DNA from: Defluviicoccus sp.
GTDB lineage: Bacteria > Pseudomonadota > Alphaproteobacteria > MPNO01
Direction of reading: 5' to 3'
Length of the DNA stretch: 64,000 nt
Assembly (NCBI GenBank): GCA_028820505.1
Contig: JAPPIT010000102.1
Coordinates: 1-64,000 of the forward strand
Part shown: positions 9,190 to 16,104 of the stretch, piece by piece
Numbering within the stretch: the stretch's first letter is position 1
Layout: the number at the start of each line of letters is the position of its first letter
Notes under the pieces: model-generated
What the model was told of the DNA's origin: nothing
The model's input: the letters and a program-made list of their open reading frames with translations, nothing else
Database searches by the model: none
Program-made: the position numbers and the translations under genes

Positions 9190-9774
9190 CTACGCCCGCC
9201 TGGCGTTGAGCCTGGCCATCAGCCGGTCGGCGCGGCCGAGATTGCGGTCGAGATGCGCCATGGTCCTGGCGAGGTCGTCGGTATCGTCGCGCAGGAAGAC
9301 CATAAGACTCGACATGAACACTGCCGCGAGGCCCCGGACCCGGATCGCGCCGAGCGGCCCGGCGCCGCTGACGCCGGCGGTCTCGAGCGACCATGTCATG
9401 GAGCGCAGCAGCCGCCTGCCCCCCGCGAGCCCCGACCTCGGAACCGCGAGCGCATCGCAGAATATGGACGCGAGCGCCGTGCGATGCGGCTGCAACGCCT
9501 CGAACCGGCGGGCGAGAACGTCGAACAGCCGGTCGCGGACGGGTTCGGCCGCCGCTTCCTCGTCGGTTCCGCGGATCACCTGGGCATCGATCCGGGCGGT
9601 GAACGCGTCCAGAATCGCGTCCTTGCTGCGGAACAGGGCGTGAAGCTGGTCGAGGCGAATCCCCGCCTCGCCGGCGATATCGGCGAGCGAAATCTCGCGC
9701 CACGGCCGGTCCGCCGCCAGCCCCAGCGCGGCATCCACCACCCTGTCCGGGTTCGGTCTCCTTGGCGCCGCCAT
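9190..9774 (-). CDS. TetR-family transcriptional regulator
   Basis: 194 residues. The N-terminal helix-turn-helix reads ISLADIAGEAGIRLDQLHAL then FRSKDAILDAF, the usual TetR recognition-helix pattern; the ligand-binding C-domain is poorly conserved. It lies 54 nt downstream of the acyl-CoA ligase in the same direction and has its own AAAGGA ribosome site. A possible -10 box (TATCAT) in that gap suggests it may also be transcribed alone. Target genes are unknown; the neighbouring ligase is a plausible candidate. Confidence 0.82.
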   Translation of the reverse strand: MAAPRRPNPDRVVDAALGLAADRPWREISLADIAGEAGIRLDQLHALFRSKDAILDAFTARIDAQVIRGTDEEAAAEPVRDRLFDVLARRFEALQPHRTALASIFCDALAVPRSGLAGGRRLLRSMTWSLETAGVSGAGPLGAIRVRGLAAVFMSSLMVFLRDDTDDLARTMAHLDRNLGRADRLMARLNARRA

Positions 9775-9828
9775 CGTCCCGATCCTTTCTTCAGCGGTCG
9801 GAAATGATAGGCCGAACGGAGAAAATTG

Positions 9829-11391
9829 TTAACCGGGGAACGCGATCGTGCCGCCGGACGCGGCGTCTCCGGCGATCCGGCGGAGCTCGCGGCGCAGGAC
9901 CTTGTTGGCGGCGTTGCGCGGCAAGCCGTCGACGAAGAGATAGCCCTTGGGCCGCTTGAAACCGGCGAGAGCGCTCGCCCGGCAATGCGCGTCCAGCTCC
10001 GCGGCGACCGGCGCCTCCCCGGCGGCAACGACGCATGCGACCGCGGCCTGGCCCCAATGGGAATCCGGCAACGCGATCACGCAGCACTCGGCGACCGCGG
10101 GATGGGCCGCCACGACGGATTCGACCTCCTCGGGGTGGATGTTCTCCCCGCCCGAGCGGATCACGTCGTCGACCCGCCCGCGGAGCGTGAGATCGCCGTC
10201 CGCCTCGACCTCGACGACGTCGCCGGAATAGTACCAGCCGTCGCGAACCTTCTCGGCGGTGGCGTCGGGCCGGTCGAGATAGCCCGAGAACGTGGCGTCC
10301 GCGCTCGTATCGATGACGAGCTCGCCCTCCTCTCCGGGTCCGAGCATGTCGCCGGGCCCGCCGCCGATGCGGATCGCCCGCGTCCGCGAGTAGAAGCCCG
10401 GGCGCAGCGAGGCCGGGCGGTCGACCGGATCGGGGTTGTAGAGCGAGCACATCGTCTCGGTGGTGCCGTAGATATGGCGGATCGCAGCGGGCCATGCCTC
10501 GTCCATATGGCGGATCAGATCGGGGTCGATCGCGCCGCCGCCATAGAGCACCAGCTCCAGAGACCGCATCATCTCCGGATCGTATCCGGGCGCCCGTGTC
10601 ATGGCGCGATAGAGCGTCGGCACCGCGAACATGTAGGTGATCGCGTGCCGGTCGGTCATCGCCACGGCTTCCGCCGGATCGAAGCGCGACATGACGTAGT
10701 AGGTCCCGCCGAACGCGAGCGTCACGAGGAACACGCCGTAAAAGCCGATGGCGTGGCTGAGCGGCATGAACCCCAGCGTCCGGTTGTGGTTGCCGTGCCG
10801 GAGTCCGCCCTGGGTCGAGAGCCAGATAATCCGGTGCTCGGTGGTCCTGTGGGCCAGCACGACGCCCTTGGGGAGACCCGTCGTGCCGGAGGTGTAGAAG
10901 ACGAAGGCGGGGTCCTCGGGATCGGGGCGCGGCGGCGGGTCGAGGCGCGAGGGGTCGCCCCGGCAGAGGCCGTACTCTTCGGTCTCCTCCGCGCGGCCGC
11001 CCACCGCGAGGATCGGCGCTCCGGCGGGCAGGCTGTCCCGCGCCGCCGCGGCAAGCGCCGCGTCGGGTCCGATCGCGGCCGCCGCCACGCCGCCGTTGGC
11101 GAGCAGGGCGGCGATCTCTTCCGGCTTGAGGCGATTGTTGAGCAGCATCGGAACGGCGGCGAGCCGCTGCAGGGCGAGCAGCAGGATGCAATGGTCGAAA
11201 CTGGCAGGCAGCACCGTCGCAACCCGGCTGAGCGGACCGATCCCGCGCTCGGCGAGCCCCGCGGCCACAGTCTCGATCTCATCGATCAGCGCCCGGTAGG
11301 TGAGCGACCGCGCGGACGAATCGTCGACGAGCGCCGGATGGTCGGGTGTCCGCTCGGCCGACAGCCAGACGAGATCGAACGCGGTCTGCAT
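9829..11391 (-). CDS. AMP-forming acyl/aryl-CoA ligase
   Basis: 520 residues of the ANL superfamily: activates a carboxylic acid with ATP and CoA. Motifs in order: A3 loop YTSGTTGLPKGVVLAHR (about 167-183), YGTTET (about 308), YSGDV with the adenylate-binding Asp, GRVDDVIRSGGENIHPEEVE hinge, and the catalytic C-terminal Lys in NAANKVLRREL. N-terminal ALVDDSSARSLTYRAL is typical of medium-chain or aryl-CoA ligases. Substrate is not predictable here. It starts 20 nt after the CCA-enzyme stop, so is probably the end of that operon. Confidence 0.9.
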   Translation of the reverse strand: MQTAFDLVWLSAERTPDHPALVDDSSARSLTYRALIDEIETVAAGLAERGIGPLSRVATVLPASFDHCILLLALQRLAAVPMLLNNRLKPEEIAALLANGGVAAAAIGPDAALAAAARDSLPAGAPILAVGGRAEETEEYGLCRGDPSRLDPPPRPDPEDPAFVFYTSGTTGLPKGVVLAHRTTEHRIIWLSTQGGLRHGNHNRTLGFMPLSHAIGFYGVFLVTLAFGGTYYVMSRFDPAEAVAMTDRHAITYMFAVPTLYRAMTRAPGYDPEMMRSLELVLYGGGAIDPDLIRHMDEAWPAAIRHIYGTTETMCSLYNPDPVDRPASLRPGFYSRTRAIRIGGGPGDMLGPGEEGELVIDTSADATFSGYLDRPDATAEKVRDGWYYSGDVVEVEADGDLTLRGRVDDVIRSGGENIHPEEVESVVAAHPAVAECCVIALPDSHWGQAAVACVVAAGEAPVAAELDAHCRASALAGFKRPKGYLFVDGLPRNAANKVLRRELRRIAGDAASGGTIAFPG

Positions 11392-11411
11392 GGTTCAGTC
11401 TCCCCGGGGCG

Positions 11412-12665
11412 TCATGACTCGGGCGGCGGTTGCAGCGCGGCGGCAAGTCGGGGGAGGCAGGCGTCGCGGCCCGGCGCGAATCCCTCTCCGATCCACCACG
11501 CTTCGACCTCGTCCAGCGCCCGGCCGATCGACGGTCCCGGCGCCGCGCCGAGAGCGATGGCGTCCTTGCCGTCCAGAGGAAAGACCGGGCGGACCCACGC
11601 CGCGAGCGCACGTGCGTGGCGTTCGAAAACGGACTCCTCGCCGCGCTTCGAACGGCAGTCGGCCCAGGCAACGGCAAGCGCGTCGCCGAACGTCCCCTCT
11701 CCCCAGCGATAGAGCCGGCCGCCGACCGGCGCGGGATCGGGCGAGGCGATGAGGTTCGCGGACGTCTCGACGGCCCTTTCCAGCCGGGCCGATTCGGCGC
11801 GCGACAGGCGGAGCTTGCGGGCGAGCCCGGCGATATCGCCCGCCTCCGGCGCCAGTACGGCGGCGAGGCGGCGGATCGCCGAAGGCTCGAGGTCGAGTCC
11901 GGTTTCGATCCCGGCGACCCGGTCGAGCCGATCGAGCGCGACGGCCCCGGGGGCGACGCGGCGCAGAACGTCTGCCGCGTCCATCAGGCGAAGCGCGTTG
12001 CCGGGATCGGGACCTTCCAGGATCCGGCGGAACTCGGACCAGACCCGTTCGCCCGAGAGACCCGGGAGGCGCGGCGCGAAATCGCGGCAGGCCGCCATCG
12101 CCGCCGCGTCGGGCGCGCCCTTCCCGTACCGCGCGTGGAATCGGAAGAAGCGGAGCAGCCGCAGCGCGTCCTCCTCCAGCCGCTCGCTCGCCACACCGAT
12201 GAAGCGCACGTGCCCGGTCCGGAGATCGTCGAGCCCGCCCGTCGGATCGAAGAGCGTGCCGTCCGCGTCCAGGTAAAGCGCGTTGATGGTGAAGTCGCGC
12301 CGCGCGGCGTCGCCCAGCCAGTCGTCGGTGAACGCGACCGTCGCGCGGCGACCGTCGGTCTCGACGTCGCGGCGGAGCGTGGTGATCTCGTACACCGCGC
12401 CGTCGACCACCGCGGTCACGGTACCGTGGGCAAGGCCGGTCGGAATGACCCTGATGCCGCGGCCGTGGAGCAGCCCCATCACCCGGTCGGGCGGCGCCTC
12501 GGTCGCCAGGTCGACATCGCCGACCTCGCGTTCCGCCACGGTGTCGCGCACGCAGCCGCCGACGAAGCGGGCCGCGTGACCGTCCGAGGTGAGGCGCGCG
12601 AGCAGCGTCCGCACGGTCGGCGCGGTCATCCACGGCTTCGGCTCGATGCGTTCCGCCGGTTCCAA
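11412..12665 (-). CDS. cca: CCA tRNA nucleotidyltransferase (class II / PcnB family)
   Basis: 417 residues. Adds or repairs the 3' CCA of tRNAs. The nucleotidyltransferase head has ARFVGGCVRD and DVDLAT (catalytic acids) near 33-55, RRDFTINALY (about 122) and the EEDALRLLRFFRFHARYG helix (about 164). The C-terminal half is helical and diverges. In alphaproteobacteria this gene is typically next to a NUDIX CoA pyrophosphatase and small DUF proteins, exactly as here. Poly(A) polymerase is the related alternative, but context and length favour CCA addition. Confidence 0.92.
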   Translation of the reverse strand: MEPAERIEPKPWMTAPTVRTLLARLTSDGHAARFVGGCVRDTVAEREVGDVDLATEAPPDRVMGLLHGRGIRVIPTGLAHGTVTAVVDGAVYEITTLRRDVETDGRRATVAFTDDWLGDAARRDFTINALYLDADGTLFDPTGGLDDLRTGHVRFIGVASERLEEDALRLLRFFRFHARYGKGAPDAAAMAACRDFAPRLPGLSGERVWSEFRRILEGPDPGNALRLMDAADVLRRVAPGAVALDRLDRVAGIETGLDLEPSAIRRLAAVLAPEAGDIAGLARKLRLSRAESARLERAVETSANLIASPDPAPVGGRLYRWGEGTFGDALAVAWADCRSKRGEESVFERHARALAAWVRPVFPLDGKDAIALGAAPGPSIGRALDEVEAWWIGEGFAPGRDACLPRLAAALQPPPES

Positions 12666-12677
12666 CGAACCCGCCGT

Positions 12678-12968
12678 TCAGTTGCCGTCCGGCGGCCCCG
12701 CGTGGCGCCCGGGCACGACTTCGCCGTCGATCACCCGGGCGGGCTGGTAGACCTCGCCCGGCTCGCCGCCGACGAGCAGCGCGATGGAGCCCAGCGTAAG
12801 CGCGAGCAGGACGAGCCCGGCAACGCTCAGCTGCGGCCAGGGCGCCGCGGCCCATCCCTTCCTGGCCTCGGGCTCGCCGGGGCGCTGCGGCCGGAATTGG
12901 TGCCACAGGTACCAGACCAGCGCCGGCAGGACCAAGGGCAGCACGTATGTGATGAGAATGCGCGTCAT
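12678..12968 (-). CDS. DUF6111-like small membrane protein
   Basis: 96 residues with two predicted membrane spans (ILITYVLPLVLPALVWYLW near the start and LSVAGLVLLALTLGSIALLV about 47-66) and a polar tail. The same gene is usually found between NudL and cca in alphaproteobacteria; function unknown. It overlaps the NudL stop by 4 nt (ATGA) and is followed 12 nt later by the cca start, so the three are translationally linked. Confidence 0.8.
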   Translation of the reverse strand: MTRILITYVLPLVLPALVWYLWHQFRPQRPGEPEARKGWAAAPWPQLSVAGLVLLALTLGSIALLVGGEPGEVYQPARVIDGEVVPGRHAGPPDGN

Positions 12969-13633
12969 CGTTTCGTCAGGAGGTCTCCGAGATTGACCAG
13001 AATGCGCGCGGTCAGCCCCCAGATAAAGTACTCCTCATAGGGGATCGCGTAGAACTGGCGTTCGACATTGCCGCGTACGCGGGTCTCGAAGCGGCGGTTC
13101 GCCGGGTCGATCAGGAAGTCGAGCGGCACCTCGAAGATTTCGGCGACCTCGTTCTCGTCGGGAACCAGCGACAGCGGCGGCGCGAGCATGCCGACCACCG
13201 GCACCACGCGGTACCCGGTACCGGTCTCGCGAACGGCGAGGCGTCCCAGCACCTCGATATCGCCTTCGGAGAGGCCGACCTCCTCGCGGGTCTCGCGCAG
13301 CGCTGTCGCCTCCGGCGTCGCGTCCCGCTCCTCCATGCGCCCGCCCGGGAAGGAGATCTGTCCCGAATGCGACTTGAGGTGGTCGGTTCGGCGGGTGAAC
13401 AGGACCGTCGGCGCGTCGCCTCGCTCGACGATCGGCACCAGCACCGCGGCGGGCGTCAGCGGCCCGGACCCGTTGGACGGGCTGTCCGCGCCGAACCAGT
13501 CGAGCCCGTCGTCCAACGCGTCGACCGGGATGCCGGGACCGCGGAACAGGCCCCGGATCGCCTCCGCACGGGATTCCCTCACGGCGCGCCCGTCAGACTT
13601 CGCCGGTCGGGCCGAGCGGGAAGGACGCGCCAC
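12965..13633 (-). CDS. NUDIX hydrolase, CoA pyrophosphatase type (NudL-like)
   Basis: Hydrolyses CoA or related dinucleotides to phosphopantetheine and 3',5'-ADP. A full NUDIX box runs about residues 97-119 (GGRMEERDATPEATALRETR then EEVGL), preceded by RRTDHLKSHSGQISFPGG, characteristic of the CoA-pyrophosphatase subfamily. The longest frame (222 residues, GTG at 13633) overlaps the DUF1285 stop by 41 nt; a GTG at 13582 (VRESRAEAIRG) would avoid the overlap and may be the true start. Confidence 0.88.
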   Translation of the reverse strand: MARPSRSARPAKSDGRAVRESRAEAIRGLFRGPGIPVDALDDGLDWFGADSPSNGSGPLTPAAVLVPIVERGDAPTVLFTRRTDHLKSHSGQISFPGGRMEERDATPEATALRETREEVGLSEGDIEVLGRLAVRETGTGYRVVPVVGMLAPPLSLVPDENEVAEIFEVPLDFLIDPANRRFETRVRGNVERQFYAIPYEEYFIWGLTARILVNLGDLLTKR

Positions 13634-14159
13634 CGCTCCTGACCACGATCATCGCGCCGTCGGGGCCCGCGGCCTCCTCGCCGAGCTCGACGAGATCGTA
13701 GAACACGGACCGCACGATCAGGGCGTCGAGTCCTTCCCGCACGCGCACATAGGGCGCGGGCTCGCCGCTTTCGCCGTCGGTGTCGACCCGTATGGGATGG
13801 TCCTCGTCCACGCTCACCATGTCGTCGATATTGGTGCGGAAGCGGATCGTCCGGCCGTCCCCTTCGCCGTCGACGAACATCTCGACCGCGGTGAAGGGCG
13901 CGTCCTCGACCGAAATCCGGCACTTCTCGAACGGCGTCTCAAGCCAGAAATCCCCCGCCGGGTCGCGGTGGAGGACGCTCGCGAAAAGCCTGACCAGAGG
14001 TTTGCGGCCTATCGGCGAGCCGTGATAGAACCACGTCCCGTCGCGCGCGATTCGCATGTCGATATCGCCGCAGAATTGCTGGGCGGCGGGGGTTCCGACA
14101 CCGGCCGTGGGTCGCGGTCGAAGCGCTTGCGACAGACGGCGAAGATCGGACTCGGACAT
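13593..14159 (-). CDS. DUF1285 family protein
   Basis: 188 residues from the ATG at 14159 (MSESDLRRL). A longer frame starts at 14204, but that would run into the divergent MoxR gene, so the shorter start is preferred. Contains the DUF1285 pattern DIDMRIARDGTWFYHGSPI then RKPLVRLFASVLHRDPAG and FWLETPFEKCRI. The family is cytoplasmic and uncharacterised, and in alphaproteobacteria nearly always precedes NudL and cca. First gene of this minus-strand operon. Confidence 0.88.
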   Translation of the reverse strand: MSESDLRRLSQALRPRPTAGVGTPAAQQFCGDIDMRIARDGTWFYHGSPIGRKPLVRLFASVLHRDPAGDFWLETPFEKCRISVEDAPFTAVEMFVDGEGDGRTIRFRTNIDDMVSVDEDHPIRVDTDGESGEPAPYVRVREGLDALIVRSVFYDLVELGEEAAGPDGAMIVVRSGGASFPLGPTGEV

Positions 14160-14182
14160 GGTTTGCGTCTGCCCTTCGTGAG

Positions 14183-15205
14183 GTGCCCGTGCCGGACATG
14201 CCAATCGACCGACCGACCCCTATCGACACACCGCCGCGGGCGACCGAGATTGAGGCCCTCGGCCATCGCATGGCGATGGTCCGCGATCGGATCGGCCGCG
14301 TGATCTTCGGCCAGGAAGAGGTCGTCGAGCAAACCCTTATCACCCTTCTCGCGGGCGGTCACGCCCTGCTCATCGGATTTCCCGGGCTCGGCAAGACCCG
14401 GCTCGTGGAAACGCTCGGCACGGTGCTCGGGCTCGACGACAAGCGGGTCCAGTTCACGCCGGACCTCATGCCGGCGGACATCCTCGGCTCTGAAGTCATG
14501 GAGGAAAGCGAATCGGGGCGGCGCGGGTTCCGCTTCATCCAGGGCCCTGTCTTCGCCCAGCTCCTGATGGCCGACGAAATAAACCGGGCGAGCCCGAGGA
14601 CCCAGTCGGCGCTGCTCCAGGCGATGCAGGAGCAGCGGGTCTCGGTCGCCGGGCGCTATCACCCGCTGCCGCTGCCGTTCCACGTTCTGGCGACGCAGAA
14701 CCCGCTCGAGCAGGAGGGCACCTACCCTCTGCCCGAGGCGCAGCTCGACCGTTTCCTGCTCCAGATCGACATCGCGTATCCCGACCTCGACGCGGAACGC
14801 CAGATGCTCGTCGCGACGACCGGCGCCGAGCAGCCGCCCGCCGAGCAGGTGATGACCGGCGACGAGCTCCGCGCCGCCCAGAAACTCGTCCGCGCGATTC
14901 CCGTGGGCGAGTCGGTGGTCCAGGGCATACTCGACCTCGTCCGCCGCGGCCGGCCGGATACCTCGGACCTGCCCGGGCTGCCGGATCAGGTGGCCTGGGG
15001 ACCCGGACCGCGCGCGAGCCAGGCGCTGATGCTGGCGAGCCGCGCCCGCGCCCTGCTCGACGGCCGCCTCGCGCCGTCGCTCGACGACGTGCTGGCGCTG
15101 GCCGGCCCGGTGCTGCGCCATCGCATGGCGGTCACGTTCGCCGCGCGCGCCGACGGAATCGGGGTCGACGACATCATCGGGAAACTGTGCGCACCCCTCG
15201 GCTAG
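14183..15205 (+). CDS. MoxR-family AAA+ ATPase
   Basis: 340 residues (GTG at 14183; an ATG at 14198 is an alternative). Walker A-like loop in ALLIGFPGLGKTRLVETLG (about 61-79), Walker B LLMADEINRASPRTQSALL, sensor 1 ATQNPLEQEGTYPLPEAQLD. MoxR ATPases act as chaperones that assemble or activate metal-containing or envelope proteins with VWA partners. It overlaps the DUF58 gene by 19 nt and heads an operon with three envelope-protein genes, the usual MoxR/DUF58/BatA arrangement. Confidence 0.93.
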   Translation: MPVPDMPIDRPTPIDTPPRATEIEALGHRMAMVRDRIGRVIFGQEEVVEQTLITLLAGGHALLIGFPGLGKTRLVETLGTVLGLDDKRVQFTPDLMPADILGSEVMEESESGRRGFRFIQGPVFAQLLMADEINRASPRTQSALLQAMQEQRVSVAGRYHPLPLPFHVLATQNPLEQEGTYPLPEAQLDRFLLQIDIAYPDLDAERQMLVATTGAEQPPAEQVMTGDELRAAQKLVRAIPVGESVVQGILDLVRRGRPDTSDLPGLPDQVAWGPGPRASQALMLASRARALLDGRLAPSLDDVLALAGPVLRHRMAVTFAARADGIGVDDIIGKLCAPLG

Positions 15206-16101
15206 AGCGGAGCGGCGCTTCCCCGAACCGCGCCGGGCAGGCGCTCCGCCGCAGCGCCGAGGAAGCGGCCGAGCGGATTCCCGACCTCATGGTCGAGGCG
15301 GACCGAATCGCGTCCTCGGTCATCGCCGGCATCCACGGTCGCCGGCGGGTCGGCCGGGGAGACACGTTCTGGCAGTTCCGCCAGTACCAGCCGGGCGACA
15401 GCGCGCAGTCGATCGACTGGCGCCAGACCGCGAAGTCGCGCTTCGCCTATGTCCGAGAGACCGAGTGGGAAGCCGCGCAGAGCGTGTGGATCTGGTGCGA
15501 CGGCTCGCCGTCGATGCGCTTCCGTTCCGATCCGCAATGGCCGGACAAGCGTCACCGCGCCGCCGTCCTCGCGCTCGCGCTCGCCATCCTGCTGATCCGC
15601 GGCGGGGAGCAAATTTCCTTGCTGGGATCGGGGTTCGCACCCGACAATGGACGCGGCGCCCTCGAGCGATTCACCGGACATCTGGTGCGCGCGTTGGAAG
15701 AAGACCACAGCCTGCCGCCCGTCGAACCCCTGCCCCGCCACGCCCGGCTGGCGATCGTGGGCGACATGCTGTCCCCGCTCGCCGACATCGAGGAACGGGT
15801 GCGCGAGTTCGCTTCCATGGGGGTGGAGGGCCATCTCCTGCAGGTGATCGATCCGGCCGAGCTGTCGCTCCCCTTCGACGGGCGCGTCCGCTTCGAAGGG
15901 CTCGAGGACGAGGGCGCCGTCGTGATCGGACGCGTCGGCGGCATCCGCGGGGAATACGCGGCCGAGATGCGGCGCCACCGGGACGGCCTCGGCGCGCTCG
16001 CGCGTTCGGTGGGGTGGACATGCGCCGCGCACGTGACCGAGCAACCGCCGCAAACCGCGTTGCTCGCGCTCCACGCGGCGCTCGCGCCGCCCGAGGCGTG
16101 A
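15187..16101 (+). CDS. DUF58 domain protein
   Basis: 304 residues (GTG start). The DUF58 hallmark lies at about 50-85: GIHGRRRVGRGDTFWQFRQY then QPGDSAQSIDWRQTAKS. A degenerate VWA-like segment follows with VWIWCDGSPSMRF, in which the MIDAS-like D-x-S-x-S is kept. DUF58 proteins are expected to receive MoxR action; function remains undefined. It overlaps MoxR and is followed 3 nt later by the large membrane protein, indicating a tightly coupled operon. Confidence 0.9.
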   Translation: MRTPRLERSGASPNRAGQALRRSAEEAAERIPDLMVEADRIASSVIAGIHGRRRVGRGDTFWQFRQYQPGDSAQSIDWRQTAKSRFAYVRETEWEAAQSVWIWCDGSPSMRFRSDPQWPDKRHRAAVLALALAILLIRGGEQISLLGSGFAPDNGRGALERFTGHLVRALEEDHSLPPVEPLPRHARLAIVGDMLSPLADIEERVREFASMGVEGHLLQVIDPAELSLPFDGRVRFEGLEDEGAVVIGRVGGIRGEYAAEMRRHRDGLGALARSVGWTCAAHVTEQPPQTALLALHAALAPPEA

Positions 16102-16104
16102 CCG